Shown here: in pieces, positions 26,175-35,332 of the stretch
Layout: each line of letters starts with the position of its first letter
How positions within the stretch are numbered: position 1 is the first letter of the stretch
Source of the DNA: Arenibacter sp040216555
Lineage (GTDB): Bacteria > Bacteroidota > Bacteroidia > Flavobacteriales > Flavobacteriaceae
Reading direction: 5' to 3'
Assembly: GCA_040216555.1 (NCBI GenBank)
Contig: JAVJOW010000009.1
Coordinates: 302,397-366,396, forward strand
DNA: 64,000 nucleotides
The notes under the pieces: generated by a model
What the model saw: only the letters and a program-made list of their open reading frames with translations
What the model was told of the DNA's origin: nothing
The model's database searches: none
Program-made: the position numbers and the translations under genes

Positions 26175-27443
26175 ATGGAGAAAAAATCAACCAGCCGTAG
26201 GGATTTTGTTAGAAAGTCGCTAGTGGCAGCTGCAGGAATCAGTATAATTCCAAGACATGTCATGGGAGGGACGAATTTTATTCCGCCAAGTGATCAATTA
26301 ACGAAGGCGGTTATAGGTGTTGGGGGCATGGGCCAAGGCCATTTGGATTATGAAGGAACAAGACTTTTAGCTATTTGTGACGCTGATGCCAATCATCTGG
26401 CCAGTACCCTTCAAAAAGTAGGAAGTGGTGTAAAGGGATACCGTGACTTTAGGGAAGTTTTGCAGAGACCGGACGTGGATATTGTGCATATAGCCACTCC
26501 CCCGCATTGGCATGGTCTTATGTCTATTATGGCGGCAGAAGCAGGAAAAGATGTTTGGTGCGAAAAGCCAATGACCAGGACTATAGGTGAAGGTAAAAAA
26601 GTAGTGGAGGCTATGCAGCAGCATGGGAAAATGTTCCGCTTAAATACATGGTTCCGTTTTAAGGATAATTTTTACGGGATGGGTACTCCGGTAAAGAAGT
26701 TGAAAAAGGTAGTGGATAGTGGTGCCCTCGGATGGCCTTTAAAGGTTACCATTAGCGGGGTTACTGGATTTAACTGGAAATTTTACTGGGTGGGCAAGGA
26801 AAATCTTGCGCCGCAACCTGTACCAGTAGAGTTGGATTATAATATGTGGCTAGGGCCAGCCCCGGAAAAACCTTATCACCCACATAGGGTGCACGGTACC
26901 TTTAGGGGGTATTGGGATTACGATGGCGGTGGATTAGGCGATATGGGCCAACATTATATTGATCCGGTACAATACTTTTTAGGAAAGGATAACACCAGTC
27001 CAGTTAAGGTTGAGGTGGATGCTCCAGAGCAACACTATGATGCCATAGGTACCTGGAGAAGAATTACGTATACCTATGCAGATGGTTGTCAAATTATCTT
27101 GGATGGCGAAAACAGGGATAAGGATGCTGCTTATATTGAAGGACCCAATGGGAAAATTTATAACGGATTTAAATCTACTATCCCCAATATAGAGGGCTTG
27201 ATCAATAGTATTCCAGATCCCGAGGAGCAGATTACCGTATTCTCGGAATCGGTAAAAACCAGACAGAAATTTGCCCTTAACGAGGAGAACGGTCACCGTT
27301 CCGCCACCGTTGTGAACATGGGTATTATCGCTTTGAGATTAGGGCGTACATTGGAGTTTGATCCGGTAAAACAGGAGTTTATCAATGATGAGGAAGCCAA
27401 TAGATTAATAGATCAACCAATGAGGTCCTCTTGGGCTTATTAA
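26175..27443 (+). CDS. Tat-exported Gfo/Idh/MocA-family oxidoreductase
   Basis: 422 residues. Twin-arginine signal SRRDFVRKSLVAAAG at residues 7-21, then an NAD(P)-binding Rossmann fold (VIGVGGMGQGH, AICDAD), the family EKP motif in WCEKPMTRTIGEG, and the C-terminal domain with GGGLGDMGQHYIDPVQYFLG. The Tat signal implies export folded with its cofactor, typical of Bacteroidota members acting on sugars. It is 20 bases upstream of a DUF1080 protein and probably co-transcribed. The set resembles the 3-keto-glycoside pathway, in which Gfo/Idh enzymes oxidise the C3 hydroxyl of glycosides. Substrate not known. Confidence 0.88.
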   Translation: MEKKSTSRRDFVRKSLVAAAGISIIPRHVMGGTNFIPPSDQLTKAVIGVGGMGQGHLDYEGTRLLAICDADANHLASTLQKVGSGVKGYRDFREVLQRPDVDIVHIATPPHWHGLMSIMAAEAGKDVWCEKPMTRTIGEGKKVVEAMQQHGKMFRLNTWFRFKDNFYGMGTPVKKLKKVVDSGALGWPLKVTISGVTGFNWKFYWVGKENLAPQPVPVELDYNMWLGPAPEKPYHPHRVHGTFRGYWDYDGGGLGDMGQHYIDPVQYFLGKDNTSPVKVEVDAPEQHYDAIGTWRRITYTYADGCQIILDGENRDKDAAYIEGPNGKIYNGFKSTIPNIEGLINSIPDPEEQITVFSESVKTRQKFALNEENGHRSATVVNMGIIALRLGRTLEFDPVKQEFINDEEANRLIDQPMRSSWAY

Positions 27444-27463
27444 CCAAATACTAGAATTATAAA

Positions 27464-30400
27464 ATGAATACATTATATAAAAACATAGGTGTGCTAATGC
27501 TATTTGTTGGCACACTCGCCATTAGCGCACAGGACAATAGAACATTGGACACCAAGGTGGCCGATATTTTAATGCAATTGCCAACGGAAGACCTGGATCA
27601 TTCAGATCGCTTAATGCGGGAAATAATCGACTTGGGTGAGGATGGGATCCTAAAAATTACTGATAAGCTAGTTCCTCTAGGAACTGGGGATGATACCAAG
27701 GCCAGGTATGCCATACAGAGTGTGGCTATCTATAGTGGAGGTGATGCATCCAAAATACAGAACGGTGTGGTTGAAAATGCCTTGCTGAATGCATTGGGGT
27801 CGGCCTCCAACAATGAGGTAAAGACCTTTTTAATGGATCGACTAATTTATGTTGGAACAGATGTAAGTGTTCCTGTATTAAGCAAGTATCTTTCCAATAA
27901 CGAACTGTTTAAGCCTGCATTGGCGGCTTTAACTGCCATTGGAACAACTGATGCTTCCATGGCTATTCTAGAGGCTACAGAGGTAGGGGATGCAAATAAG
28001 CAAGCGGCTTTTATAGAGGCTTTGGGAGCTTTGCAATTTATTCCTGCAGAAGAAGTTATTAAAGCTAGGGTAAACTCATCCTCAAAAATCGTTCAACAAA
28101 GAGCCTTGATGGCATTGGCCGAAATAGGGAGTCCAACTTCTTATGAGGTTTTGGAAAAGGCCGTTGAGAGCTCCAATTACCAATTGGATGATACTAAAAG
28201 TATTTTAGCCTTTATCCACTATGGCAAAAAATTGCAGAAGAAAGGCAATAAAGGCTTGAGCAACACTGTGGCCAACGCTTTGCTTAAGAATTGCAGGATG
28301 GACGATCAGTTGCATTATCGATCTGCAGGAATACATATACTTAGTGCCAATGAAGGCCCTGCCTTCACCAAGACTTTGTTAAAGGAATCCAAGAACAGTA
28401 ATAAGAATTATGTTGGTGCCGTACTGGATGCCGCCGGTTCCGACCTTTCGTCCGCTGAGGTCGCACTTTGGGTAAAACAGTATAAGAAGTCATCTTCTGA
28501 AATTAAGCCACTTATAATTCGAATGCTTGGCAAAAGCGATGAAACGGTTGTTTTTGATAAGGTTATTTTGAACGCGGTGGAAGACAAGGATGTTTCTGTG
28601 CGTGAGGCCGGAATAAAATCTTTGACTTATCAAGACAAGAACAAGGCCTTGCCGGTATTGTTCAACAGTTTAAAATTGGCCACTACCCCTGAGGAGTATA
28701 GTGCCGTTGAGGAAACCTTGTTGAGATTGTGCAATGCCAAGGATAGTGAGTTATTAGCTGGCCAGCTCCCCAATGTAAATGAGGCGGGCAAGGAAGTGTT
28801 GGTAAATGTCTTGGCGGCCAGGAATGCCACGGACCAATTTGATACACTAGTGGGCTATATCGGTTCAGGAAGTGAAAATGTTACTGCTGCGGTCTACAGG
28901 GCGTTGCCGTCTATTTCATCTGACAAGGATTTTAGCAAATTAATAAATTTATTGAACAAGACCGATAAGTCGGACAACATAAAAAATGCACAGCTTGCAA
29001 TTTTAAATATTCTTGATGAAAGTAATGGAAAATATGCGGATGCTGTGTTCACGGAGTATAAAGTGGCTGCGGATAAGTCAAAATTATTACCGGTATTGGC
29101 CTCGTTAAGTAACCAAGAGGCGTTGGAATTGGTATCCCAAAGACTTTCTACAGGTAATGATAGTGAGAAAATGATCGCTTTGAATGCGCTGTCCAGCTGG
29201 AAGAACAATGACGCTTTGCCATATCTATTTAAGACGGCCACAACTAGCACTGATGATGCCATAAGAAAAAATGCCTTTGACAACTATCTTGCCAAGGTAA
29301 GAGGATCGGATTATCCAGATGATCAGAAGTTGTTGCTGATCAGGAAATTAATGCCAGAGGCCAAAACCCTTGCAGAAAAGGAGCGGGTGCTTTCTGCAAC
29401 AAGGAATGTAAAAACCTTTCTTTCCTTAATTTTTGTTTCAGAATATTTAAATGACAAGGACCTTTTGACTACAGCTTCAAATGTAGCAATTGCCATTGCC
29501 TTGCCAACTCCAGGTAAGCAGGATGGTCTAAGTGGTGAATTGGTCAGGGATATAGTCTCTAGAAGTATCGATAATCTTACTGGTCCTGATAGTCAGTACA
29601 TTAAAATAGATGTAAAGGAGTTTTTGGATAAAATGCCCACGGATAAGGGCTTTGAATCGATCTTTAATGGTAAGGATTTCACAGGATGGGAAGGATTGGT
29701 GCAAAACCCAATTGCACGGTCCAAAATGTCCGCAAGAAAATTGGCGGCCGAACAGGCCAAAGCCAATGAGCAAATGATGAAGGATTGGTATATAGAAAAC
29801 GGTGTTATCGGTTTTAAAGGGGAAGGATATAATAATATCTGTACCGTTAAGGATTACGGCGATTTTGAAATGCTCGTGGATTGGAAGATTACCAATGGTG
29901 GTGACAGCGGTATTTATCTGAGAGGTACACCCCAGGTTCAAATATGGGACATTGCCAGAGTAGATGCTGGTGCACAAGTGGGTTCAGGTGGTTTGTACAA
30001 TAACCAGAAACATGAGAGCAAACCGTTACAGGTGGCCGATAACCCCATAGATGAATGGAATACCTTTAGAATTAAAATGGTAGGTGAGCGCGTTACGGTA
30101 CACTTAAATGGAGTCTTGGTAACGGACAATGTGGTTTTGGAAAACTATTGGGATCGCAAGCAGGCTATTTTTGCCAAAGAAGCTATTGAATTACAGGCCC
30201 ATGGGGAAGACCTTGGCTTTAGGAATATTTATGTAAGGGAAATAGGTTCTGGAGATGACCAGTTGACCGAAGAAGAAAAAAAGGAGGGTTTTAAATCCTT
30301 GTTGAACGGAAAGGATCTTGATCATTGGGTAGGAAATAAGACCGATTATGTTATGGAAAATAACGAGCTTTTGGTACGCCCTAAAAGGGGTGGACATGGC

Positions 30401-30865
30401 AACTTGTTTACAGCTGAGGAATATTCGGATTTCATTTTTCGGTTCGATTTTAAATTAACCCCTGGCGCCAATAACGGTTTGGGTATCCATGCACCATTGG
30501 AAGGGGATGCCGCCTATGAGGGTAAGGAATTGCAGATTTTGGACGATACGGCTGAAATTTATGCCAATCTAAAACCTTACCAATACCACGGGTCCGTATA
30601 CGGAATTATCGCGGCAAAAAGAGGTGCTCTGAACCCGGTAGGAGAATGGAATTCACAAGAGGTAATCGTAAAAGGGAATCACGTTAAAATAACCTTGAAT
30701 GGTACTGTCATTGTGGATGGGGATTGGAAAGAAGCCTCTAAGAACGGGACAGCAGACCATAAGGAACACCCTGGCTTGGAAAGGAATACAGGCCATATAG
30801 GTTTCTTGGGACATGGTGCCGAACTGGCCTTCAGAAATATTAGGATTAAAGACTTGAGCAAGTAA
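27464..30865 (+). CDS. Secreted HEAT-repeat protein with two DUF1080 (3-keto-disaccharide hydrolase) domains
   Basis: 1133 residues. Signal peptide MNTLYKNIGVLMLFVGTLAISAQ, then a long alpha-helical HEAT-like repeat region (about 30-700), then two DUF1080 jelly-roll domains at about 729-925 (FESIFNGKDFTGWEG ... FRNIYVREIG) and 941-1130 (FKSLLNGKDLDHWVG ... FRNIRIKDL). Both keep the family start FxxLFNGKDLxxW-like and the inner GxYLRG / GLGIHAP type turns. DUF1080 proteins include hydrolases of 3-keto-glycosides. The partner Gfo/Idh enzyme is directly upstream. The fusion of a HEAT scaffold with two such domains is unusual. Confidence 0.85.
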   Translation: MNTLYKNIGVLMLFVGTLAISAQDNRTLDTKVADILMQLPTEDLDHSDRLMREIIDLGEDGILKITDKLVPLGTGDDTKARYAIQSVAIYSGGDASKIQNGVVENALLNALGSASNNEVKTFLMDRLIYVGTDVSVPVLSKYLSNNELFKPALAALTAIGTTDASMAILEATEVGDANKQAAFIEALGALQFIPAEEVIKARVNSSSKIVQQRALMALAEIGSPTSYEVLEKAVESSNYQLDDTKSILAFIHYGKKLQKKGNKGLSNTVANALLKNCRMDDQLHYRSAGIHILSANEGPAFTKTLLKESKNSNKNYVGAVLDAAGSDLSSAEVALWVKQYKKSSSEIKPLIIRMLGKSDETVVFDKVILNAVEDKDVSVREAGIKSLTYQDKNKALPVLFNSLKLATTPEEYSAVEETLLRLCNAKDSELLAGQLPNVNEAGKEVLVNVLAARNATDQFDTLVGYIGSGSENVTAAVYRALPSISSDKDFSKLINLLNKTDKSDNIKNAQLAILNILDESNGKYADAVFTEYKVAADKSKLLPVLASLSNQEALELVSQRLSTGNDSEKMIALNALSSWKNNDALPYLFKTATTSTDDAIRKNAFDNYLAKVRGSDYPDDQKLLLIRKLMPEAKTLAEKERVLSATRNVKTFLSLIFVSEYLNDKDLLTTASNVAIAIALPTPGKQDGLSGELVRDIVSRSIDNLTGPDSQYIKIDVKEFLDKMPTDKGFESIFNGKDFTGWEGLVQNPIARSKMSARKLAAEQAKANEQMMKDWYIENGVIGFKGEGYNNICTVKDYGDFEMLVDWKITNGGDSGIYLRGTPQVQIWDIARVDAGAQVGSGGLYNNQKHESKPLQVADNPIDEWNTFRIKMVGERVTVHLNGVLVTDNVVLENYWDRKQAIFAKEAIELQAHGEDLGFRNIYVREIGSGDDQLTEEEKKEGFKSLLNGKDLDHWVGNKTDYVMENNELLVRPKRGGHGNLFTAEEYSDFIFRFDFKLTPGANNGLGIHAPLEGDAAYEGKELQILDDTAEIYANLKPYQYHGSVYGIIAAKRGALNPVGEWNSQEVIVKGNHVKITLNGTVIVDGDWKEASKNGTADHKEHPGLERNTGHIGFLGHGAELAFRNIRIKDLSK

Positions 30866-30889
30866 TTTAATTGATTATTTATTTATATG

Positions 30890-30934
30890 CCGGGAGTTTT
30901 TGATAGGTTATATCATAAAACTTCCGGTTTTTTT
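30890..30934 (+). terminator. Probable terminator after the DUF1080 gene
   Basis: Imperfect stem: CCGGGAGTTTTTGATA (from 30890) pairs with TATCATAAAACTTCCGG (ending 30927) with one bulge, followed by a T-run to 30934. It starts 25 bases after the stop. Confidence 0.7.
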
Positions 30935-31006
30935 ATGACATATATCCAATGCCATTATTTTTAGGTAAGTTGGTTGGTGATAATAGTGAAAATAGCATGA
31001 GATCCG

Positions 31007-33571
31007 CTAGAAGCTCATACGGAAACTAAAGTTGGGGGTAATGCCCAGGGAAACCCTTTCTATAGTTTCAATTTCGTTCTGTTCATTTATCCTGTAATAT
31101 ATGTTCAAGATATTTTCTTTGTTCAATAGGTTCAATACGGAAGCACCTACCGAGGATTTTATACCTTGGCCAATCTTGAAGTTATAGATAAACGAAGCGT
31201 CTGCCCTTAGGTAGGCAGGGAGTCTACTGCTATTGGGTTCCTCGTAGTTGATTTGGTTGGGGAAAACATTCAGTAGTATGGCATTATTGCCCTCCTGTGG
31301 CTTGGTGTATGGTCTTCCCGTATGATAATTGGCGCCAAGTCCCATTCTAAAACTCTTATAAGTATAGGTACCTGCAAAGGTTATGGTGTGCCTAATGTCC
31401 AAATTGTTGGGGAATTGGTTGGGTATTATATTCTCAAAAGTGTAATTATTGGTGTTATAAGCATAACTGAACCATGTGCTATAGGTTGTTGTTTTTTTGT
31501 TGATCAAGAATTCTATTCCCGAAACATCGTACTTGCCTATTTCGCCGCTAAATTGATCTTGGTTTTGGAATCCCTGTGTAGCTGTACTTATACCGTCCAC
31601 TTTTTTATAGAACCCTTCCACACCCACATAAAGCGTATTTTTATCATAGTTTAGCCCAAGCGAAATTTGTTTACTTTTTGTAATGGGCAATAAATCGTTG
31701 TCCGAAAGTATCCATCGCCTTTTCTCAATCCCCAGAAAATTTTGTTCCAGATCGATGATTTGATTGGTGGTCTGACTTTTAAATTCTCCTAGTAATTCGG
31801 TCTTAAAGCCGTCTGTCAAAGCATAATTTAAGTTTAATCTAGGTTCTAGAATAACCTCGTCAAAAGTTTTAAAGGTCTTTAGGTTTTTGATGTAATTCAG
31901 TCTAAGTCCGCCTCTGGCATTGAATTTTTCATTTTTCGAGCTGTAATCCAATTCGGAAAATAGGGAATGGGTCATTATTACCCCTTTTATATTGCTTTTA
32001 TATGCCGGTTGGGTAACTTTTGTGAAGTTGGTAATGCCTACCTCATTAAGTTGATATCCATTCAACCAATTGAGTTGCCGACCCAAATTGTAATTGGTGT
32101 TCAGCTTTATTGCCTTTTCCAGTACCTGGTTACTTTGAAAAAGCTGTTGGGATTGGGATGGGATATTTTGGGAATCCAAATTATAACGGGTGTAATACAG
32201 GTTTAAATGTGTGCTCCACCTGGGTGTCCATTTACTTTCCAAGCTCCCGCCGAAGGAAAGATTGGCCTGGTCCAATAAACTGTTGGCAGTGTCATCTTCC
32301 GATTTTTCAGTGTATTTAAGGTGGTTGTTGGTATTGATAAAACTTAATCGGGCCTTTTGGTTTTCATTGATGTCGTAAAGCAGTTTGCCCGTAAAATCAT
32401 AAAAATAAAAATTTTCGTCCCTTACTGTGTTTTCGAGATTGGAGGAGTTGCCATTTTCTTTTACCTCACTGTCCTGAAACACTTTATCAAAATACCGATT
32501 ATAAGTTGGGGTATTTATAAAATCTGTGGTAGATCGCCTTCCGGAAAACTGAACGGAAACTTTTTCCGAGAGAGGAAGCTGTCCAAAAACATCGCCACTT
32601 AATAAATTAAATCCTGCCCCTCCCACGAATGAATCTCTGATTTTGTTTCTGGTATTTATATTTATTACACTGCTCACTCCATCGCCATATTGTACGCTGG
32701 TCCCATTTTTTATAATGTTCACATTTTCGATCAAATAGGGATTAAAGGCAGAAATCAACCCAAAAAAATGCCCTGAGTGGTACATTTTTATACCATCCCA
32801 TAAGACTAAATTTTGATCGTTGGTGCCACCCCTGACATTAATATCGGACACGGTCTCATCTACACTCTTAATTCCGGGCAATGCCTGTATGGTCTGTAGA
32901 ACATCGGGTTCTATAAGTCCGGGCAAAATTCCGAATTTGTCCGTATTGAGCTCAATGCTGGCATCTGGTTCTTTGGTAATACCAGTGGTAAGAAATTGAT
33001 ATACAACAACTTCTTCCAATTCCTGGTAATTTGGAGACAATAAAATAGTCTTGCAGGGATTGTTGCCAGTCAGTTCTTCCGCGCTTAAATATTTGGTCTT
33101 AAAGCCCAGGTGTTTGATCGCGATGTTGCCATTTCTTGGAACTTCCTTTAAGGAGAACTGTCCTTCCAGATCGGTAATCTGGGATATATTGCTGCCTAAA
33201 ACCTCCACGGTTGCATTCATGATGGTAGTGTTCTCAAAGTTGTCTACGACATTGGCGCAGATATCCACAAACTTGCTTTTGGATATGGCAAAATAGCGGT
33301 CATTGAGTTTAGTAATGTCCAATAGGGTCTGTTTGTGGAGCTCTTCCAGTATTTGGGGTAGTGAATCGGTATCCGGAATAGAAAACTGCAACTGCCCCAA
33401 GTCCTTATCCACATAGGAGAACTTAATGTTATACTCCCGTTCCAGTTCTTCCAAATAGCTAATTAGATTTGCTTTTTGAGCACTATTTTCTTGTGCCCAA
33501 TTGGAATAAGGAACTAGTAGAAATACATATAGGGCAATAAGAAATACAATGTATTTATGGTGTTTCAGCAT
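31007..33571 (-). CDS. TonB-dependent receptor with STN signalling domain
   Basis: 854 residues, outer membrane. Signal peptide; secretin/TonB N-terminal (STN) domain at about 36-105, the part that contacts FecR in surface signalling; carboxypeptidase-D-like regulatory domain at about 112-190; plug at about 205-335 (DVLQTIQALPGIKS, DINVRGGTNDQNLVLWDGIKMYH); and a beta-barrel ending in aromatic NFSFRMSF. Its start overlaps the end of fecR by 17 bases, so the two are co-translated. The ligand is unknown; no SusD partner is present, so it is not a typical polysaccharide SusCD pair. Confidence 0.9.
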   Translation of the reverse strand: MLKHHKYIVFLIALYVFLLVPYSNWAQENSAQKANLISYLEELEREYNIKFSYVDKDLGQLQFSIPDTDSLPQILEELHKQTLLDITKLNDRYFAISKSKFVDICANVVDNFENTTIMNATVEVLGSNISQITDLEGQFSLKEVPRNGNIAIKHLGFKTKYLSAEELTGNNPCKTILLSPNYQELEEVVVYQFLTTGITKEPDASIELNTDKFGILPGLIEPDVLQTIQALPGIKSVDETVSDINVRGGTNDQNLVLWDGIKMYHSGHFFGLISAFNPYLIENVNIIKNGTSVQYGDGVSSVININTRNKIRDSFVGGAGFNLLSGDVFGQLPLSEKVSVQFSGRRSTTDFINTPTYNRYFDKVFQDSEVKENGNSSNLENTVRDENFYFYDFTGKLLYDINENQKARLSFINTNNHLKYTEKSEDDTANSLLDQANLSFGGSLESKWTPRWSTHLNLYYTRYNLDSQNIPSQSQQLFQSNQVLEKAIKLNTNYNLGRQLNWLNGYQLNEVGITNFTKVTQPAYKSNIKGVIMTHSLFSELDYSSKNEKFNARGGLRLNYIKNLKTFKTFDEVILEPRLNLNYALTDGFKTELLGEFKSQTTNQIIDLEQNFLGIEKRRWILSDNDLLPITKSKQISLGLNYDKNTLYVGVEGFYKKVDGISTATQGFQNQDQFSGEIGKYDVSGIEFLINKKTTTYSTWFSYAYNTNNYTFENIIPNQFPNNLDIRHTITFAGTYTYKSFRMGLGANYHTGRPYTKPQEGNNAILLNVFPNQINYEEPNSSRLPAYLRADASFIYNFKIGQGIKSSVGASVLNLLNKENILNIYYRINEQNEIETIERVSLGITPNFSFRMSF

Positions 33572-34463
33572 AGAATAGCACTTTATTCCCCTCTAATTTA
33601 AACTTGATCTGAGAAGGAGTACTTATACTTTGCAACGCTAATTCCTTGTCGGTATTGCTAAAGGATCCTGTAAATAATTGATTGGCATCAATATTTTCGG
33701 TGGCGACCTCAATATTAAATTGTCTTTGAAATTCATCCAAAACAAATTTCAAGGGAATACTCTTAAAGCTACTTTCATTCCTAATCCAGGATGGTTCCTT
33801 TGCGTTTGGTATTGCCAAAGCCTGTAATTCTCCATTGATTACCACCAAAGAATTACCGGCGGGAAGTTTAATTTCTTCCTCGTTGTAGACAACACTTACC
33901 AAACCTTCATAACAGGCTACTTCAAAATAGCCCTTTCTGTTTTCTACATTAAATTGAGTGCCCAAAACAGTAACGGTTCCGTTCTCTGTAATAACGGTAA
34001 AGCGCTTGCCCTTGGCCACTTTAAAAAACGCTTCCCCGTCCAATGCTATATCCCTTTTTTTTGCCCAATTTTTTTTGCTGTATGAAATCTGGGAATCCGC
34101 ATTTAGTTGAACCTCCGATGCATCCGGGAGCACTATTTCTGCCCTTTCTGCATATTGCGTACTTATTTCTTCGTTCAAGCTGCCATAGTACAAAAAGGAG
34201 GCAACGAAAATTGCGGCTATTGCAGCAGCAATTCCCAAGTATTTTTTATAAGGGTTAAGTTTAATTACTTTGCTCTTAGTGGTAGCCTTGTGTTTGTTGA
34301 GGTCTTCCCAAGCCTTGGCCATGTCAAAATCAGGCGCTACCAAATTATCGGTGGCTTCCCGTAGTTTTAAATACGAGGCATACTCCTTGGTCTCCTTAAA
34401 TTTAACCAACTCCTCTTCCGTGAGTTCGTTATTGAGCCATTTTGCCAAATAATTTTCTTGCAT
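33555..34463 (-). CDS. FecR-family anti-sigma / sigma regulator
   Basis: 302 residues. Cytoplasmic N-terminal helical part (1-70) that binds the sigma factor, one transmembrane helix at about 75-94 (LGIAAAIAAIFVASFLYYG), periplasmic FecR domain (about 100-200), and C-terminal DUF4974/STN-like domain (about 228-298) that receives the signal from the receptor. Upstream is the ECF sigma gene, separated by 242 bases. The TonB receptor overlaps its 3' end. An exact GTAGGGTATTTT lies 37 bases upstream of its ATG. Confidence 0.92.
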   Translation of the reverse strand: MQENYLAKWLNNELTEEELVKFKETKEYASYLKLREATDNLVAPDFDMAKAWEDLNKHKATTKSKVIKLNPYKKYLGIAAAIAAIFVASFLYYGSLNEEISTQYAERAEIVLPDASEVQLNADSQISYSKKNWAKKRDIALDGEAFFKVAKGKRFTVITENGTVTVLGTQFNVENRKGYFEVACYEGLVSVVYNEEEIKLPAGNSLVVINGELQALAIPNAKEPSWIRNESSFKSIPLKFVLDEFQRQFNIEVATENIDANQLFTGSFSNTDKELALQSISTPSQIKFKLEGNKVLFYAETP

Positions 34464-34500
34464 GGTTTCTAGCTTTATATAGGTATAACAATTAAAAATG

Positions 34501-34512
34501 AAAATACCCTAC
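34501..34512 (-). promoter_or_regulatory. GTAGGGTATTTT element upstream of fecR
   Basis: On the minus strand this reads GTAGGGTATTTT followed by CA. The same 12 bases occur upstream of the divergent repeat lipoprotein (35272-35283). An 11-base core TAGGGTATTTT lies upstream of the STING gene (59747-59757). Candidate promoter or operator recognised by the local ECF sigma; inferred only from recurrence and position. Confidence 0.5.
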
Positions 34513-34534
34513 TTTTAAATTAACATTTATATTA

Positions 34535-34695
34535 AGTATTGAGATGTTAGTATTGAGTATTGGGATTGTAACTATAGAATATAATGAAAATTTTATAACC
34601 TTAAACAACATTAAATATAGTTCCCAAACCGCTAACTGTGTCAAGTCTTAATCACAATACAATCCACTAGCACATTACTCAATACTCCGTATTCA
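34535..34695. repeat. Short imperfect inverted repeats between sigma and fecR genes
   Basis: AGTATTGAGTATTGGGATTGTA near 34549-34570 recurs inverted near 34650-34690 (reading AGTATTGAGTAATG then GGATTGTA on the minus strand). TATTGAG units are also repeated in tandem near 34536-34562. The 242-base gap holds no gene. It may be a small non-autonomous element or slippage-prone DNA; no target duplication was confirmed. Confidence 0.35.
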
Positions 34696-34705
34696 ATTCT
34701 ATGCC

Positions 34706-35218
34706 TTATATCCCTTCAATCTGTTCCCTAAGCGTTTTTAGGGCCAGGTGCATTCTTTTTTCAATGGCCTTTACACTTACACCTTCCATATCCGCTATTT
34801 CCGCATATTTTTTTCCATCGATCCTATTTAATAGAAAGGTAGTACGTTGGTTTTCGGGCAAAGCTGCCAAGGCGTGTTCCAATTTTTCTTTATATTCCTG
34901 TTCTTCCATTATAAAGTCCGGGGACTCATTTACCACAGCACTGGTCTCCGGGGCGTATTTTAATCTTACTTTTTCCGCTTTTAGAACATTAAGGTATAAA
35001 TTGTTGGCAATGGTATATATATAGGACTTGGCCTTGTCAGGAGCAACCTTGGAACAGTTTTCCCATAATTTTATAAAGGCTTCCTGCACAACATCATACG
35101 CCTTTTCCTCGTTACCAAACTTATAATATATATAGTTGAAGACCGTTTTGGAATAGGTGCTGAAGATTGAGGCGTAAACGTCTTCCTTGCATACATGTTC
35201 TTCTTTGATAGCTTTCAA
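34706..35218 (-). CDS. ECF sigma factor (sigma-70 region 2 and 4)
   Basis: 170 residues. Region 2 at about 20-85 (FNYIYYKFGNEEKAYDVVQEAFIKLWENC) and region 4 at about 115-165 (LPENQRTTFLLNRIDGKKYAEIAD then VSVKAIEKRMHLAL). Starts at TTG: an in-frame TGA lies 9 codons upstream and no ATG falls before region 2. Together with FecR and the STN receptor it forms a FecIR-type surface signalling unit. It is divergent from the repeat lipoprotein, whose promoter region may be its target. Confidence 0.92.
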   Translation of the reverse strand: MKAIKEEHVCKEDVYASIFSTYSKTVFNYIYYKFGNEEKAYDVVQEAFIKLWENCSKVAPDKAKSYIYTIANNLYLNVLKAEKVRLKYAPETSAVVNESPDFIMEEQEYKEKLEHALAALPENQRTTFLLNRIDGKKYAEIADMEGVSVKAIEKRMHLALKTLREQIEGI

Positions 35219-35271
35219 GCCTACTTGTTTTTGATTTTTTCAAAGATATTTTAAAAAAATCAAAAAATTGG

Positions 35272-35283
35272 GTAGGGTATTTT
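35272..35283 (+). promoter_or_regulatory. GTAGGGTATTTT element upstream of the repeat lipoprotein
   Basis: Exact 12-base match to the element before fecR, ending 49 bases before the lipoprotein ATG at 35333, in the gap it shares with the divergent ECF sigma gene. Candidate ECF-dependent promoter. Confidence 0.5.
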
Positions 35284-35332
35284 AAAAGTGAGTTGTTTTA
35301 GAGATATACGAACAAATAAAAACCAAATCGTT

